From Candidatus Poribacteria bacterium (GTDB lineage: Bacteria; Abyssobacteria; SURF-5), in assembly GCA_016215705.1 (NCBI GenBank), contig JACRIR010000130.1, forward strand, positions 11,485-75,484: DNA of 64,000 nucleotides, given 5' to 3'. Below the pieces are notes generated by a model. It ran no database searches. It had not been told where the DNA came from and saw only the letters and a program-made list of their open reading frames with translations. Every line of letters begins with the position of its first letter. Position 1 is the stretch's first letter. Shown piece after piece: positions 8,383-17,735 of the stretch. Position numbers and translations under genes: made by a program.

Positions 8383-9981
8383 GTGGCGCAGACGCGTGAA
8401 CTGTTCGCCGACTATTGCAGCGGATTTGAAAGGCTGCGCCATTTTTTTCGTTATGATCCTCGTGATCTGTCCGGGGCTATGAGCGAACTCCGAGGAACGC
8501 AGCAGCGGCGTTTCAGCGAGAACCAGCTCAATGAAATCAGGCTCTACAACAAGAGAATGGATTGCAGCAATGAGACGCTCGCAAACATCGACAAGCTCGG
8601 TGTGGATGGAACGCTGGCCGTTGTCACCGGCCAGCAGCCGGGCATCTTCACAGGACCTCTCTATACAATCTACAAGACGCTCACCGCAATAAAACTCGCG
8701 AAACACATCACGGATCGCTTTGGCGTCGCTGCCGTGCCCGTGTTCTGGAATGCATCCGAGGATCACGACTTTCAGGAAGTGCGGCATGCGGAGATCATAA
8801 ACCGCGACAGTCGCGTGATAAGCCTGCTCTATGAGCCGAAGACCGATATAGAAGGCAAATCCATATTCGACATTCCTCTCGAGCCTTCGATCAACTTCCT
8901 GATAGACCTTATGGCGGGAGACACAAACGAGAGCGAATTCAAGACGTATCTCGTCGATTTGCTTCGGAACTCTCTCGGGCGCTGTTATTCGCTCGCCGAC
9001 TGGTTCTCGCACCTCATGCAGGCGCTCTTCAATTCCTACGGGCTGATCATATTCGACGCCCACCTGCCGCCGTGCCGCGAGCTTGCGCGCCCGATCATAG
9101 GACGCGAGATAAAGATACCGGTGCGCTCATCGCGCCTGATCAACGAGGCAGGCGCACAGCTCAAGTCATTGGCCTATCACCAGCAAATAGCGCGGAACGC
9201 GGACGATGTGAATTTCTTCTTTTACGCGCAAGGAAGACGGAACAAGGTTCGGTTCAAAAAAAACAAATTCCTTGTGGATCGCGTCGGGCTGGAGTATGAT
9301 CAGAATGAGATGCTCGACATGCTGGCTGAAGAGCCACAGCGCTTCAGCCCCAGCGCGGTGTTGAGACCGCTCATACAGGACCATATTCTCCCGACGGTCG
9401 CTTACGTGGCCGGTCCGGGTGAGATAGCGTACTTCGCGCAGATGCGCAACACTTACGTGTTCTTTGAGCTCGTCATGCCCGTGATATATCCCCGGAGCCG
9501 GGCGGTGCTCATCGAACCCAGGATCGCGAAGATTCTGCGGAGATACGGACTCCGCGTGGACGACGCATTCAAAAACAGAAGAGACCTGCTCAAAGCAATC
9601 GTGTCGCAGGGGGCGCCGTCTGCCGTTGTGCAATCATGCGACCGGAATCTCGAGGGCATACAGATCATTCTCGACGAGTTCAGGCGCGAAGTGAGCGAAT
9701 TCGAGCCGACTCTTGTGGACCCCGTAGACAAGCTCAAGAGGAAGATCGGCTCCGAGATGGATAATCTGCGGGACAAACTGGCGCAAGCGGGAAAGCTCGA
9801 CACCGAGGTAGTCGAGCAGCAAGTGGAAAAACTCAAGGCCCACCTCTTCCCCGAGGGAAAAGAGCAGGAGAGGGTATTCAATATCTTTCCTTACCTCTTT
9901 TCGAACGGGATTCAATTCATATCGCGATTGGAAAAAACACTCGATATCGCGAACTTCGACAGGCAGGAGATATACGTGTGA
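8383..9981 (+). CDS. bshC: BshC family protein (putative bacillithiol biosynthesis cysteine ligase)
   Basis: BshC is thought to add cysteine to glucosaminyl-malate in bacillithiol synthesis. The family pattern is clear: VVTGQQPGIFTGPLYTIYK near residues 80-98 and the VPVFWNASEDHDF motif near 125-137, then a C-terminal coiled-coil region (about residues 440-480). Length, 532 aa, is typical. GTG 8383 starts 2 bp after the pyk stop. No bshA or bshB is in the window, so the exact thiol made is inferred. Confidence 0.87.
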   Translation: MAQTRELFADYCSGFERLRHFFRYDPRDLSGAMSELRGTQQRRFSENQLNEIRLYNKRMDCSNETLANIDKLGVDGTLAVVTGQQPGIFTGPLYTIYKTLTAIKLAKHITDRFGVAAVPVFWNASEDHDFQEVRHAEIINRDSRVISLLYEPKTDIEGKSIFDIPLEPSINFLIDLMAGDTNESEFKTYLVDLLRNSLGRCYSLADWFSHLMQALFNSYGLIIFDAHLPPCRELARPIIGREIKIPVRSSRLINEAGAQLKSLAYHQQIARNADDVNFFFYAQGRRNKVRFKKNKFLVDRVGLEYDQNEMLDMLAEEPQRFSPSAVLRPLIQDHILPTVAYVAGPGEIAYFAQMRNTYVFFELVMPVIYPRSRAVLIEPRIAKILRRYGLRVDDAFKNRRDLLKAIVSQGAPSAVVQSCDRNLEGIQIILDEFRREVSEFEPTLVDPVDKLKRKIGSEMDNLRDKLAQAGKLDTEVVEQQVEKLKAHLFPEGKEQERVFNIFPYLFSNGIQFISRLEKTLDIANFDRQEIYV

Positions 9982-10094
9982 GAAAATAGGGAGAAAAGGT
10001 TAAAAGGGGAAAAGGGCAAAAGGGGTTTTTCCCGTTCAAGAATATAAGACTGATTTCTGCAACTGGGTGATAGACACGTTCTTTCCATAAGTGG

Positions 10095-10124
10095 CCCCGC
10101 TGTGAGCGGGGCTGGCTTTTTTGA
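10095..10124 (+). terminator. Rho-independent terminator after bshC
   Basis: An 8-bp GC-rich stem (GCCCCGCT / AGCGGGGC) with a GTG loop is followed shortly by a run of six or more T. Exact bounds may be off by one or two bases. It closes the pyk-bshC unit just before the MFS gene. Confidence 0.8.
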
Positions 10125-10138
10125 GGGTCCTTAAATAC

Positions 10139-11299
10139 ATGAATCACCGCTTTGTTCATTACTCAATGGCTTTCTTGATGCAGTTGTTCATATCGGTCGG
10201 AGCGCTGGCGGCGCCGTTGCTCGCGACGAGACTGGGCGCCTCCAGTTTCGAGCTCGGAATGATGGGTGCGCTCGGAGCGGCCACGTACGCGTTCACCGTG
10301 ATCTTCGCGGGTACGCTTTCCGACAAGTTCGGCCGCAAACAAGTGATCCTTGCAGGAACGCTCTTCACGGGATTCGCATTCGGAATCATGCCATTGAGCC
10401 GCATTCCACTTCATTTGATCATCCTTACCGGCTTGAGCGGCATTGCAATGGCCTTCTATTGGCCGGTGCTCGAGGCATGGATGTCCGAGGAAGGCGATCC
10501 GGAACACGTCCGGCAGGAGATGAGCGCATTTAATGTGAGTTGGAGCACCGGCGGCTTCATTGGTCCGCTCGTGGGAGGTTTTCTCTTCACGTTCAGCAGC
10601 ACGCTCGCATTCCTGTTTGCGGCAGCGGGCGTCTTACCTGTCGCGTATTTGGCTTTGAGCCACACGAGACCGACCTCCTGTGTTTCCCCCTCGCCCGAAA
10701 CAGCCGCCACAGCCGCTGAAAATGGCGCCGCGATTGTCAAACGCTCTTTTCTGTACGTCATATGGATAGCAAACTTTGCGAGTTGGTTCGCAATATCCGA
10801 AATCAGGGTTCTATTCCCCAAGCTCGGCCTGGCGGAATTAGGAATGCAGCCGTGGCTCATTGGAATCCTCATATTCATCCTCAGCCTGGCTCTGGCCGCC
10901 ATGTTTTATGCGCTGAGCGTTTTGAAGCGTTGGCACAACACCGTTGCTCCATTGCTGTACTCGCAAATCGTCATCTTCGTCTTGCTGCTCGTCACCGCCG
11001 CCTCTGACTCGCCGGTTGTTTTAGGACTGGCGTTTGCCGGACTCGGCGCGGGCTTTGCAGTGCCTTATTCATACAGCCTCTATTTCAGCGTAGTGGGAAG
11101 CGCCAACAAAGGGGCTGCAAGCGGCAGGCATGAGATGGTGCTCGGAACCGGCGGGCTGCTCGGTCCTCTGCTTGGCGGAGTCGCCGCTGAAATTCTCCGA
11201 AACCAGCGTGCACCCTATGTCCTGGGAGCGGCGTTTATCCTCATCTCTCTTATTGTCCAGGGTTTCGTGTTGTCATCGCGCCGCGGGTCTCAGGCGTAA
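10139..11299 (+). CDS. MFS transporter, 12 membrane helices
   Basis: A major facilitator superfamily permease of the inner membrane. Motif A (GTLSDKFGRKQV) lies between helices 2 and 3, and a hydrophilic loop after about residue 180 (PTSCVSPSPETA region) separates two six-helix halves. ATG 10139 is preferred to an upstream TTG that lies inside the terminator T-run. The substrate cannot be read from sequence. It is separated from the biotin operon by the operator at 11315, so a biotin-related role is not supported. Confidence 0.85.
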   Translation: MNHRFVHYSMAFLMQLFISVGALAAPLLATRLGASSFELGMMGALGAATYAFTVIFAGTLSDKFGRKQVILAGTLFTGFAFGIMPLSRIPLHLIILTGLSGIAMAFYWPVLEAWMSEEGDPEHVRQEMSAFNVSWSTGGFIGPLVGGFLFTFSSTLAFLFAAAGVLPVAYLALSHTRPTSCVSPSPETAATAAENGAAIVKRSFLYVIWIANFASWFAISEIRVLFPKLGLAELGMQPWLIGILIFILSLALAAMFYALSVLKRWHNTVAPLLYSQIVIFVLLLVTAASDSPVVLGLAFAGLGAGFAVPYSYSLYFSVVGSANKGAASGRHEMVLGTGGLLGPLLGGVAAEILRNQRAPYVLGAAFILISLIVQGFVLSSRRGSQA

Positions 11300-11314
11300 T
11301 GGGGCACTCCCGGA

Positions 11315-11346
11315 TTGTCAACCGCTGGAGTTTGTGAGGTTGACAT
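11315..11346. promoter_or_regulatory. BirA-type biotin operator
   Basis: TTGTCAACC (11315-11323), 14 bp, then GGTTGACAT (11338-11346): inverted half-sites matching at 8 of 9 positions, close to the known BirA box TTGTAAACC-N14/15-GGTTTACAA. It overlaps the -35 box of the bio promoter, so biotin-loaded BirA should repress transcription. Confidence 0.75.
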
Positions 11347-11368
11347 TTCCCGCAACAACTGGTAGCAT
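11340..11368 (+). promoter_or_regulatory. Sigma-70 promoter of the biotin operon
   Basis: TTGACA (11340-11345) and TAGCAT (11363-11368), 17 bp apart, give a 5' leader of about 165 bases. Within that leader, 11411-11432 is a partial copy of the TTCTGAGCGAAGCG repeat. Confidence 0.6.
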
Positions 11369-11539
11369 TGGCGAAGACGGATTCCCCCGAGATGGTAATG
11401 GAATACGCCGTTCTGAGCGAAGCGAAGGGTCTCCGAGTGGCGCCTTGCTGCAAAGACGGTGAGGGGAAATCGTGGCAGGAATTCAAGATATCGAACCTGA
11501 GTAGTACAGAACGACACCGGAAACAGGGACTGCAAAGAA

Positions 11540-12547
11540 ATGAAACCACACAAGTTTTTTAATGAATACGCCGCCCGTGTGATTGACGGCGACAGACTCG
11601 GCCGCGATGAAGCCGCCAAAATGCTCGCCACTCCACACGAGGACGTGCTTCATTTGGTTGCTGCGGCGAACGACGTTCGCCTCCACTTTAAAAATGACCG
11701 CGTGGATTTCTGCGCCATCGTCAACACGAAATCGGGGTCGTGCAGCGAAGACTGCGCCTTTTGCGCGCAGTCAGCGCATCACGAAACCGGCGCGTCCGTG
11801 TACCCTCTGATGGAGGAGCGAGAAATTCTCAGGCGGGCGAAGGAAGCCGAGGCGATGGGCGCCAACAAGCTCTGCTTTGTTACAAGTGGGAGGGGCATCG
11901 AAAGCGACGACGACCTTGACAAGGTCTGTTCGGCAATCAGATCCATCGCCCGCGAGACCGCGCTCGACAGGTGCGCGTCTCTCGGCGCTCTCGGGCGTCG
12001 CCAGCTCGACAGGCTCAAGGCGGCGGGGTTGCAGAGCTTGCACCACAATATCGAGACTGCCGAAAGTTTCTTTGGTGGAATCTGCACCACGCACACGTAT
12101 GCCGACAGAATCGATACAATCAACCTGGCGAAGGAACTGGGTTTTTATGTTTGCTGCGGCGGCATATTCGGGATGGGCGAATCGGAGGAGCAGCGAATCG
12201 AGATGGCTCTTGCCATAAGAGAATTGGACATTGACTCGGTCCCGATGAATTTTCTGAATCCCATTCGCGGGACGCCGTTGGAACATGCCAGGCCTCTTCA
12301 ACCACTCGATATATTGAAAACGATAGCAGTGTTCAGATTCCTGCTGCCCGACAAAGACATAAGGGTTTGCGGGGGGCGCGAGAAAAACCTGCGTTCATTG
12401 CAGCCTTTCATATATCTGGCCGGCGCAAATTGCGCTGTGCTCGGGAACTATCTGACGACTCAGGGACGTGACTACCGGGAAGACCTCGAGATGATAGCCG
12501 ACCTTGGCCTGCGAGCGGCGCGCGGAGGAACCCTAGTGGGCGGTTGA
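11540..12547 (+). CDS. bioB: Biotin synthase
   Basis: A radical-SAM enzyme that inserts sulfur into dethiobiotin. The SAM-cluster cysteines are C68, C72 and C75 (SGSCSEDCAFCAQS). The HHNIETAESFF, CCGGIFGMGES and NFLNPIRGTPL segments and the C-terminal GNYLTTQGRDYREDL motif are all typical of BioB. Length, 335 aa, is normal. It is the first gene after the BirA-type operator and is followed by bioF, bioD and bioA in the same direction. Confidence 0.96.
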   Translation: MKPHKFFNEYAARVIDGDRLGRDEAAKMLATPHEDVLHLVAAANDVRLHFKNDRVDFCAIVNTKSGSCSEDCAFCAQSAHHETGASVYPLMEEREILRRAKEAEAMGANKLCFVTSGRGIESDDDLDKVCSAIRSIARETALDRCASLGALGRRQLDRLKAAGLQSLHHNIETAESFFGGICTTHTYADRIDTINLAKELGFYVCCGGIFGMGESEEQRIEMALAIRELDIDSVPMNFLNPIRGTPLEHARPLQPLDILKTIAVFRFLLPDKDIRVCGGREKNLRSLQPFIYLAGANCAVLGNYLTTQGRDYREDLEMIADLGLRAARGGTLVGG

Positions 12548-12587
12548 GCGCGTTCGCATCGAATGGCTCTTGCGGAGAAACTTCCTC

Positions 12588-12610
12588 CACCCCCTTTGCC
12601 AAAGGGGGGA
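12588..12610. repeat. CCCCCTTTG...CAAAGGGGG palindrome between bioB and bioF
   Basis: CCCCCTTTG and CAAAGGGGG arms make a short strong hairpin. Related copies lie at 13887-13925, 14757-14885 and 18742-18886. The family is confined to gaps in the bio and pdh genes here. Confidence 0.6.
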
Positions 12611-12666
12611 TTTCCCCAATGAACGACGCAATGCTGATTTGTCCAAATGAACACTAGAAGACAATT

Positions 12667-13869
12667 ATGACAATTCGACAACGAGATTCCACGTCGCAGG
12701 GACGATGCGCGTTCGAGGTTGAGCTCGCGGAGATCGAGGCCCAAGGGCTTCTCCGCAAGACAAAGCTCATCGACGGCGCCATCGGGCCGCGGGTTTCACT
12801 TGATGGCCGCGAGACCGTGCTGTTGTGCACGAACGACTACCTTGGACTTGCAAACCATCCATCCGTAAAACAAGCTGCCAGAGAAGCCCTTGAAAAATAT
12901 GGGGCTGGGGCGGGCGCGTCACGGCTGGTGTCGGGCACTCTGCCACCGCATGCCAAACTCGAGGCCGCGCTCGCACGGTTCAAGGGAACAGAGGCCGCGC
13001 TCGTATTCGGCTCGGGTTATCTGGCTAATTTGGGGATCGTCTCCGCCCTGGAGACTCAAGGAGACGTTATCTACAGCGATGAACTCAATCATGCGAGCAT
13101 CGTTGACGCCTGCCGGCTCAGCCGGGCGACGACTAAGGTTTTCCGGCATGCGGACACCGATGCGCTCGAGGCAATGCTTGCCAACGACCTCGCGTATGGC
13201 CGAAGGCTGATTGCGACCGACGGGATATTCAGCATGGACGGGGACATTGCGCCACTCCCCAAGCTTGCGGCGCTTGCCGCCGAGTACGACTGCTGCTTGA
13301 TGGTGGATGACGCGCACGCCACCGGCGTCATCGGTCCGGGAGGAAAGGGAACCGCAGCCCATTTCGGACTCGGAGGCAGCATCGACATTCAGATGGGAAC
13401 TCTCAGCAAGGCCCTTGGCAGTTACGGCGCTTTCGTTGCAGGCTCGCGCGACCTCGTGGATTTCCTGGTGAATCGCGCGCGCAGCTTCATCTTCACTACC
13501 GCGCTCCCCCCCGCCTCAGCGGCGGCCGCCTTCGAAGCGCTCAACATCATCGAGCGCGAACCGGAGAGAAGCGAGAGACTATGGCAAAACGCCTCTCTCC
13601 TCAAGGATGGGCTCGTATCCGGTGGGTTCGATGCCGGCGCTTCCGAGACTTTCATTATTCCAGTGATAATCGGCGACGCGAGGCAATGCGTCCGAATGGC
13701 GGAAGCTCTCCTCGAAGAGGGCGTCTTCGCTCAGGCCATAAGACCGCCCTCAGTGCCGGAAGGAACTTCCAGGCTGAGAGTTGTTCCCACGTCGGAACAT
13801 CTGCCGAGTGATATCGGATTTGCGATTGAAGCGTTCAAACGCGCAGGGAAACGATGCGGCATCGTCTAG
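12667..13869 (+). CDS. bioF: 8-amino-7-oxononanoate synthase
   Basis: A PLP enzyme that condenses pimeloyl-ACP or -CoA with L-alanine, the first ring-forming step of biotin synthesis. Features: TNDYLGLANHP, GAGASRLVSGT, the DELNHASIVD and ATDGIFSMDGD segments, DDAHATGVIG with the PLP-binding Asp, and the Schiff-base lysine K248 in TLSKALGSYG. Length 400 aa. It follows bioB after a 119-bp gap that contains a palindromic repeat. Confidence 0.95.
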   Translation: MTIRQRDSTSQGRCAFEVELAEIEAQGLLRKTKLIDGAIGPRVSLDGRETVLLCTNDYLGLANHPSVKQAAREALEKYGAGAGASRLVSGTLPPHAKLEAALARFKGTEAALVFGSGYLANLGIVSALETQGDVIYSDELNHASIVDACRLSRATTKVFRHADTDALEAMLANDLAYGRRLIATDGIFSMDGDIAPLPKLAALAAEYDCCLMVDDAHATGVIGPGGKGTAAHFGLGGSIDIQMGTLSKALGSYGAFVAGSRDLVDFLVNRARSFIFTTALPPASAAAAFEALNIIEREPERSERLWQNASLLKDGLVSGGFDAGASETFIIPVIIGDARQCVRMAEALLEEGVFAQAIRPPSVPEGTSRLRVVPTSEHLPSDIGFAIEAFKRAGKRCGIV

Positions 13870-13886
13870 ACGAAAACTAGATCCCC

Positions 13887-13925
13887 ACTTCCCCCCTTTT
13901 CAAGAAAAGAGGGGAGCAAGGGGGA
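13887..13925. repeat. Palindrome of the CCCCCTTT family between bioF and bioD
   Basis: Inverted arms CCCCCCTTTTC and a matching GAAAAGAGGGG arm. It is a diverged member of the family seen at 12588 and 18742. Confidence 0.45.
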
Positions 13926-13933
13926 ATTTGTAA

Positions 13934-14728
<795 letters not shown>

Positions 14729-14756
14729 GTTGAAATGGGAACAGAGAGTTTACAGG

Positions 14757-14885
14757 GCAAACCTCCCCCGCCCCCTTTGCGAAAAGAGGAGAAAACAACT
14801 TCGTTTTCGAGCAACTATTCGCCCCTCTCTCATGAGGGGTATCCTGATGACCCCCCTCTTGCAAAGGGGGCAGGGGGGGATTCAG
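14757..14885. repeat. Repeat-rich leader of bioA
   Basis: Contains two or more CCCCCTTTG/CAAAGGGGG-type arms (left copy near 14763-14785, right copy near 14850-14885, with CTTGCAAAGGGGG). The region is open in the bioA frame from ATG 14735, but the translation is low-complexity Pro/Lys-rich and has no family match, so it is taken as non-coding. Confidence 0.5.
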
Positions 14886-14935
14886 CAAAATCAGTATTGT
14901 GCCCCCGGAATCCTCCGCGATTCGAGGAGAATATC

Positions 14936-16345
14936 ATGCAAAGGAACAAGCGCGCGCGAAACGACGCCGACCAACTCGAGATAGACGACCGGAAGTTCAT
15001 CTGGCACCCTTTCACACAGATGCAGGATTATGTGGCGGAGACGCCACTGATCATTGAGCGCGCGAAGGGCTCTTATCTATACGACATTCGCGGCAGAAGA
15101 TATCTCGACGGAGTATCTTCGCTATGGGTTACGGTTCACGGCCACAGGAAGCGCGCGCTCGACTCCGCCGTCAGGAAGCAGATCAGCATGGTCGCCCATT
15201 CGACGTTGCTCGGGATATCGAATGTGCCGGCGGTCAAACTCGCGAAAATGCTTGCTGAGCGAGCGCCAAAGGGGCTCACAAAAGTTTTCTATTCCGACAA
15301 CGGCTCGACCGCTGTCGAGGTCGGCCTCAAGATGGCCTTTCAGTATTGGCGACAACACAGGAGCGGTTCGCACAAGAAGCGGACGAAATTCATCTGCTTC
15401 GAGAATGCTTATCACGGCGACACTATCGGGAGTGTTGGCGTAGGCGGTATCGATCTTTTCCATGAAATGTACCGTCCGTTGCTTATGGAATCGATACGTG
15501 TGCCCGCGCCGTATTGTTATCGGTGTGAGAAAAACAGGAACAGACCCCATTCTTCTGAAGAGAAAAATGGAGTCTGTTCCTGTTTTTCGTGTATCCAGGC
15601 TGTCGAACAGGCGCTCAGGGAGCATGCCGGCGAGGTTGCCGCACTTGTGATCGAGCCGCTCGTGCACGCGGCGGGCGGAATAATTGTTCAGCCTCCGGGC
15701 TACCTCAAGCGGATTCGCGAGCTTTGCACGCGCTACGGAGTTCTCATGATCACGGACGAGGTCGCGGTCGGCATCGGGCGCACCGGAACGATGTTCGCAT
15801 GCGAGCGCGAGGATATCTCGCCTGACATTTTGGCGATTGCGAAGGGTTTGACCGGCGGATACTTGCCGGTCGCAGCCACGCTGACAACCGAGGAAATTTA
15901 CTCCGGTTTCCTCGGCGCGTACGACGAGTTTCGGACACTTTTTCATGGCCACACATACACTGGCAACCCGCTGGGCTGCGCTGCCGCAATTGCAAACCTG
16001 GAGATTTTCGACCGGGAGCAGACCCTCAAGAAAGTGCGGAAGAAGGCGGAATTGCTTGAGAGATTATTGCGACCGCTCGCAGAGCTTCATCATGTCGGCG
16101 ACATAAGGCAGTGCGGCCTCATGGTCGGTATCGAACTTGTCAAAGACAAGAATTCCCGCGAGCCTTATGACTACAGCGAGAAAATGGGCATAAGGGTCAT
16201 CATGGAGGCCAGGCGCCGCGGCATGATAATTCGCCCGCTCGGCAACGTTATCGTACTGATGCCGCATCTCACATTCAGTCCCGCCCAACTGGAGCGCATG
16301 GTCGCTATCACACGCGTCTCAATTGAAACAGTAACACAAACGTAG
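14936..16345 (+). CDS. bioA: Adenosylmethionine-8-amino-7-oxononanoate aminotransferase with an in-frame palindrome insertion
   Basis: BioA transaminates 8-amino-7-oxononanoate to diaminopelargonate. The N-terminal IWHPFTQMQDY motif, FYSDNGSTAVEVGLKMA, the LMITDEVAVGIGRTG segment with its Asp and the PLP lysine K303 in AIAKGLTGG are present. ATG 14936 has GAGGAGA just upstream; an ATG 67 codons earlier would add only repeat-derived sequence. About residues 198-218 come from a 60-bp palindrome placed between PYCYRC and the next conserved helix, where other BioA proteins have a short variable Cys-containing loop. The frame is kept and catalytic motifs are intact. Confidence 0.94.
   Translation: MQRNKRARNDADQLEIDDRKFIWHPFTQMQDYVAETPLIIERAKGSYLYDIRGRRYLDGVSSLWVTVHGHRKRALDSAVRKQISMVAHSTLLGISNVPAVKLAKMLAERAPKGLTKVFYSDNGSTAVEVGLKMAFQYWRQHRSGSHKKRTKFICFENAYHGDTIGSVGVGGIDLFHEMYRPLLMESIRVPAPYCYRCEKNRNRPHSSEEKNGVCSCFSCIQAVEQALREHAGEVAALVIEPLVHAAGGIIVQPPGYLKRIRELCTRYGVLMITDEVAVGIGRTGTMFACEREDISPDILAIAKGLTGGYLPVAATLTTEEIYSGFLGAYDEFRTLFHGHTYTGNPLGCAAAIANLEIFDREQTLKKVRKKAELLERLLRPLAELHHVGDIRQCGLMVGIELVKDKNSREPYDYSEKMGIRVIMEARRRGMIIRPLGNVIVLMPHLTFSPAQLERMVAITRVSIETVTQT
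15529..15588. repeat. 60-bp palindrome inside the bioA coding sequence
   Basis: Arms 15529-15545 and 15572-15588 are perfect 17-bp inverted repeats (GAAAAACAGGAACAGAC on the left), continued by CCATT/AATGG inside. The length is 20 codons and preserves the frame. Confidence 0.85.
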
Positions 16346-16521
16346 GCCTATCGTGGCGTCTCTTGAATAATCATCGCACGGCATTCCGACAATAGCCTCC
16401 AATTTGAGTCCTTCGGCTGCGCTCAGAATAAAGGCAAAGGGCCGGAAAGATCGCACGTCCGTGTTTGAAATCTGCCCCCTCTCTTCTTCAGCGTCACGCC
16501 TCGGCAACTCTGCGCTCCCGT

Positions 16522-16550
16522 TTGACAATGACTGCACCCTTTGTTATGTT
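16522..16550 (+). promoter_or_regulatory. Sigma-70 promoter of the pdh operon
   Basis: TTGACA (16522-16527) and TATGTT (16545-16550), 17 bp apart, lie in the 332-bp gap between bioA and pdhA. The rest of the gap holds no gene; it contains a degenerate dispersed-repeat remnant near 16380-16435. Confidence 0.55.
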
Positions 16551-16677
16551 TATGGGTAAAATGGACTTAACAACAATGAAGGGCAAACAGAGAAAAACCG
16601 GAAAAGGCGTTTTGTTTGTTTCTTCTTTTTTCCTATTTCCTATTTCCCCCGCTTTTGCACGAGAAGGAGGGTAAGTC

Positions 16678-17640
16678 TTGGATTCTGATCTCCGGTTGGA
16701 ACTGTATCGAAAGATGATTTTGATTCGCCGGTTCGAAGAGAAAACAAACCAGATGTATCAAAAAGGCAAGATTACCGGCTTCTGCCACCTGTATATCGGC
16801 GAAGAAGCCGTTGGAGTAGGCGCAATCTCGGCCATCCGCGAAACCGACTACGTAGTCACCGGCTACCGCGACCACGGCCAGGCGATTGCGAAGGGCGTTG
16901 ACCCGAAGCGAGTCATGGCCGAACTGTTCGGAAAGGAAGCCGGCGTTTCCAAGGGCAAAGGCGGCTCGATGCATATGTTTGACAAGGAAAAACGCTTCAT
17001 GGGCGGCGACGCCATCGTCGGAGGCGACCTCCCGCTGGCAGTCGGCATCGGCTTCGCCATAAAATATCAGAAGATCGACGACATCGTGCTCTGTTTTTTT
17101 GGCGACGGGGCGGCCAATGAAGGCGCCTTCCACGAATCGTTCAACCTTGCCTCGTTGTGGAACTTGCCCGTTCTTTTTTTCTGTGAGAACAATAAATATG
17201 GTATGGGCACTTCCATCGAACGAGCATCTTCCATCGAGGACCTCGCGAAACGAGCGGCTTGTTACAACATCGAGTGGCAGATAATCGACGGCATGGATGT
17301 CGTCGAAGTCTACGAGGCGACCCGGAAGACCGCCGGGCGCGTGCGCTCTCAGAAAAGACCGGAGATGATTGAGGCCAAGACGTATCGGTTCAAAGGCCAT
17401 TCGGTCGCCGACCCCGAAGTGTACCGCACCAAAGAGGAGGTCGAACAGTGGAAGGTGCGCGACCCGATTGACAGGCTTCGCAACAAACTCAAGGGCGAAG
17501 GCATCCTTACCGACGAGAAAATCAAACAGATCGACGACGAGGTCGAAAGCGTCTGCGGCGAGGCAATCGAGTTCGCCGATAAGTCGCCATTTCCGCCGGC
17601 ATCGGCGGTGTGCGAGCACGTGTACGCAGGGAAATTCTGA
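16678..17640 (+). CDS. pdhA: Pyruvate dehydrogenase E1 component, alpha subunit
   Basis: The thiamine-diphosphate subunit that decarboxylates pyruvate. The ThDP motif begins GDGAANEGAFHESFN (about residues 142-156) and ends near CENNKYGMGT. The regulatory-loop region (YRFKGHSVADP) is conserved. The start is TTG 16678, supported by GAAGGAGGG 7 bp upstream. 320 aa is normal for the two-subunit E1 type. It is followed by pdhB, an osmC gene and pdhC. No E3 gene (lpd) is in the window. Confidence 0.93.
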   Translation: MDSDLRLELYRKMILIRRFEEKTNQMYQKGKITGFCHLYIGEEAVGVGAISAIRETDYVVTGYRDHGQAIAKGVDPKRVMAELFGKEAGVSKGKGGSMHMFDKEKRFMGGDAIVGGDLPLAVGIGFAIKYQKIDDIVLCFFGDGAANEGAFHESFNLASLWNLPVLFFCENNKYGMGTSIERASSIEDLAKRAACYNIEWQIIDGMDVVEVYEATRKTAGRVRSQKRPEMIEAKTYRFKGHSVADPEVYRTKEEVEQWKVRDPIDRLRNKLKGEGILTDEKIKQIDDEVESVCGEAIEFADKSPFPPASAVCEHVYAGKF

Positions 17641-17646
17641 TGACGC

Positions 17647-17693
17647 GCGCATATTCGAGAACACCATGCGGCATGGTGTCCCCGAATATGCGC
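17647..17693. repeat. REP-like palindrome, copy 2
   Basis: Outer arms GCGCATATTCG (17647-17657) and its exact complement (17683-17693) flank the family core; two mismatches lie in the inner stem. Located between pdhA and pdhB. Confidence 0.85.
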
Positions 17694-17735
17694 AAATTCC
17701 GGTAGTGACGACTATCAAAGGAGCAGCAGACTAAC

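Noticed and set aside
14735-14935. Upstream extension of bioA
   Set aside because: The extra 67 codons translate intergenic repeats into Pro/Lys-rich sequence absent from BioA proteins. ATG 14936 has a good ribosome site.
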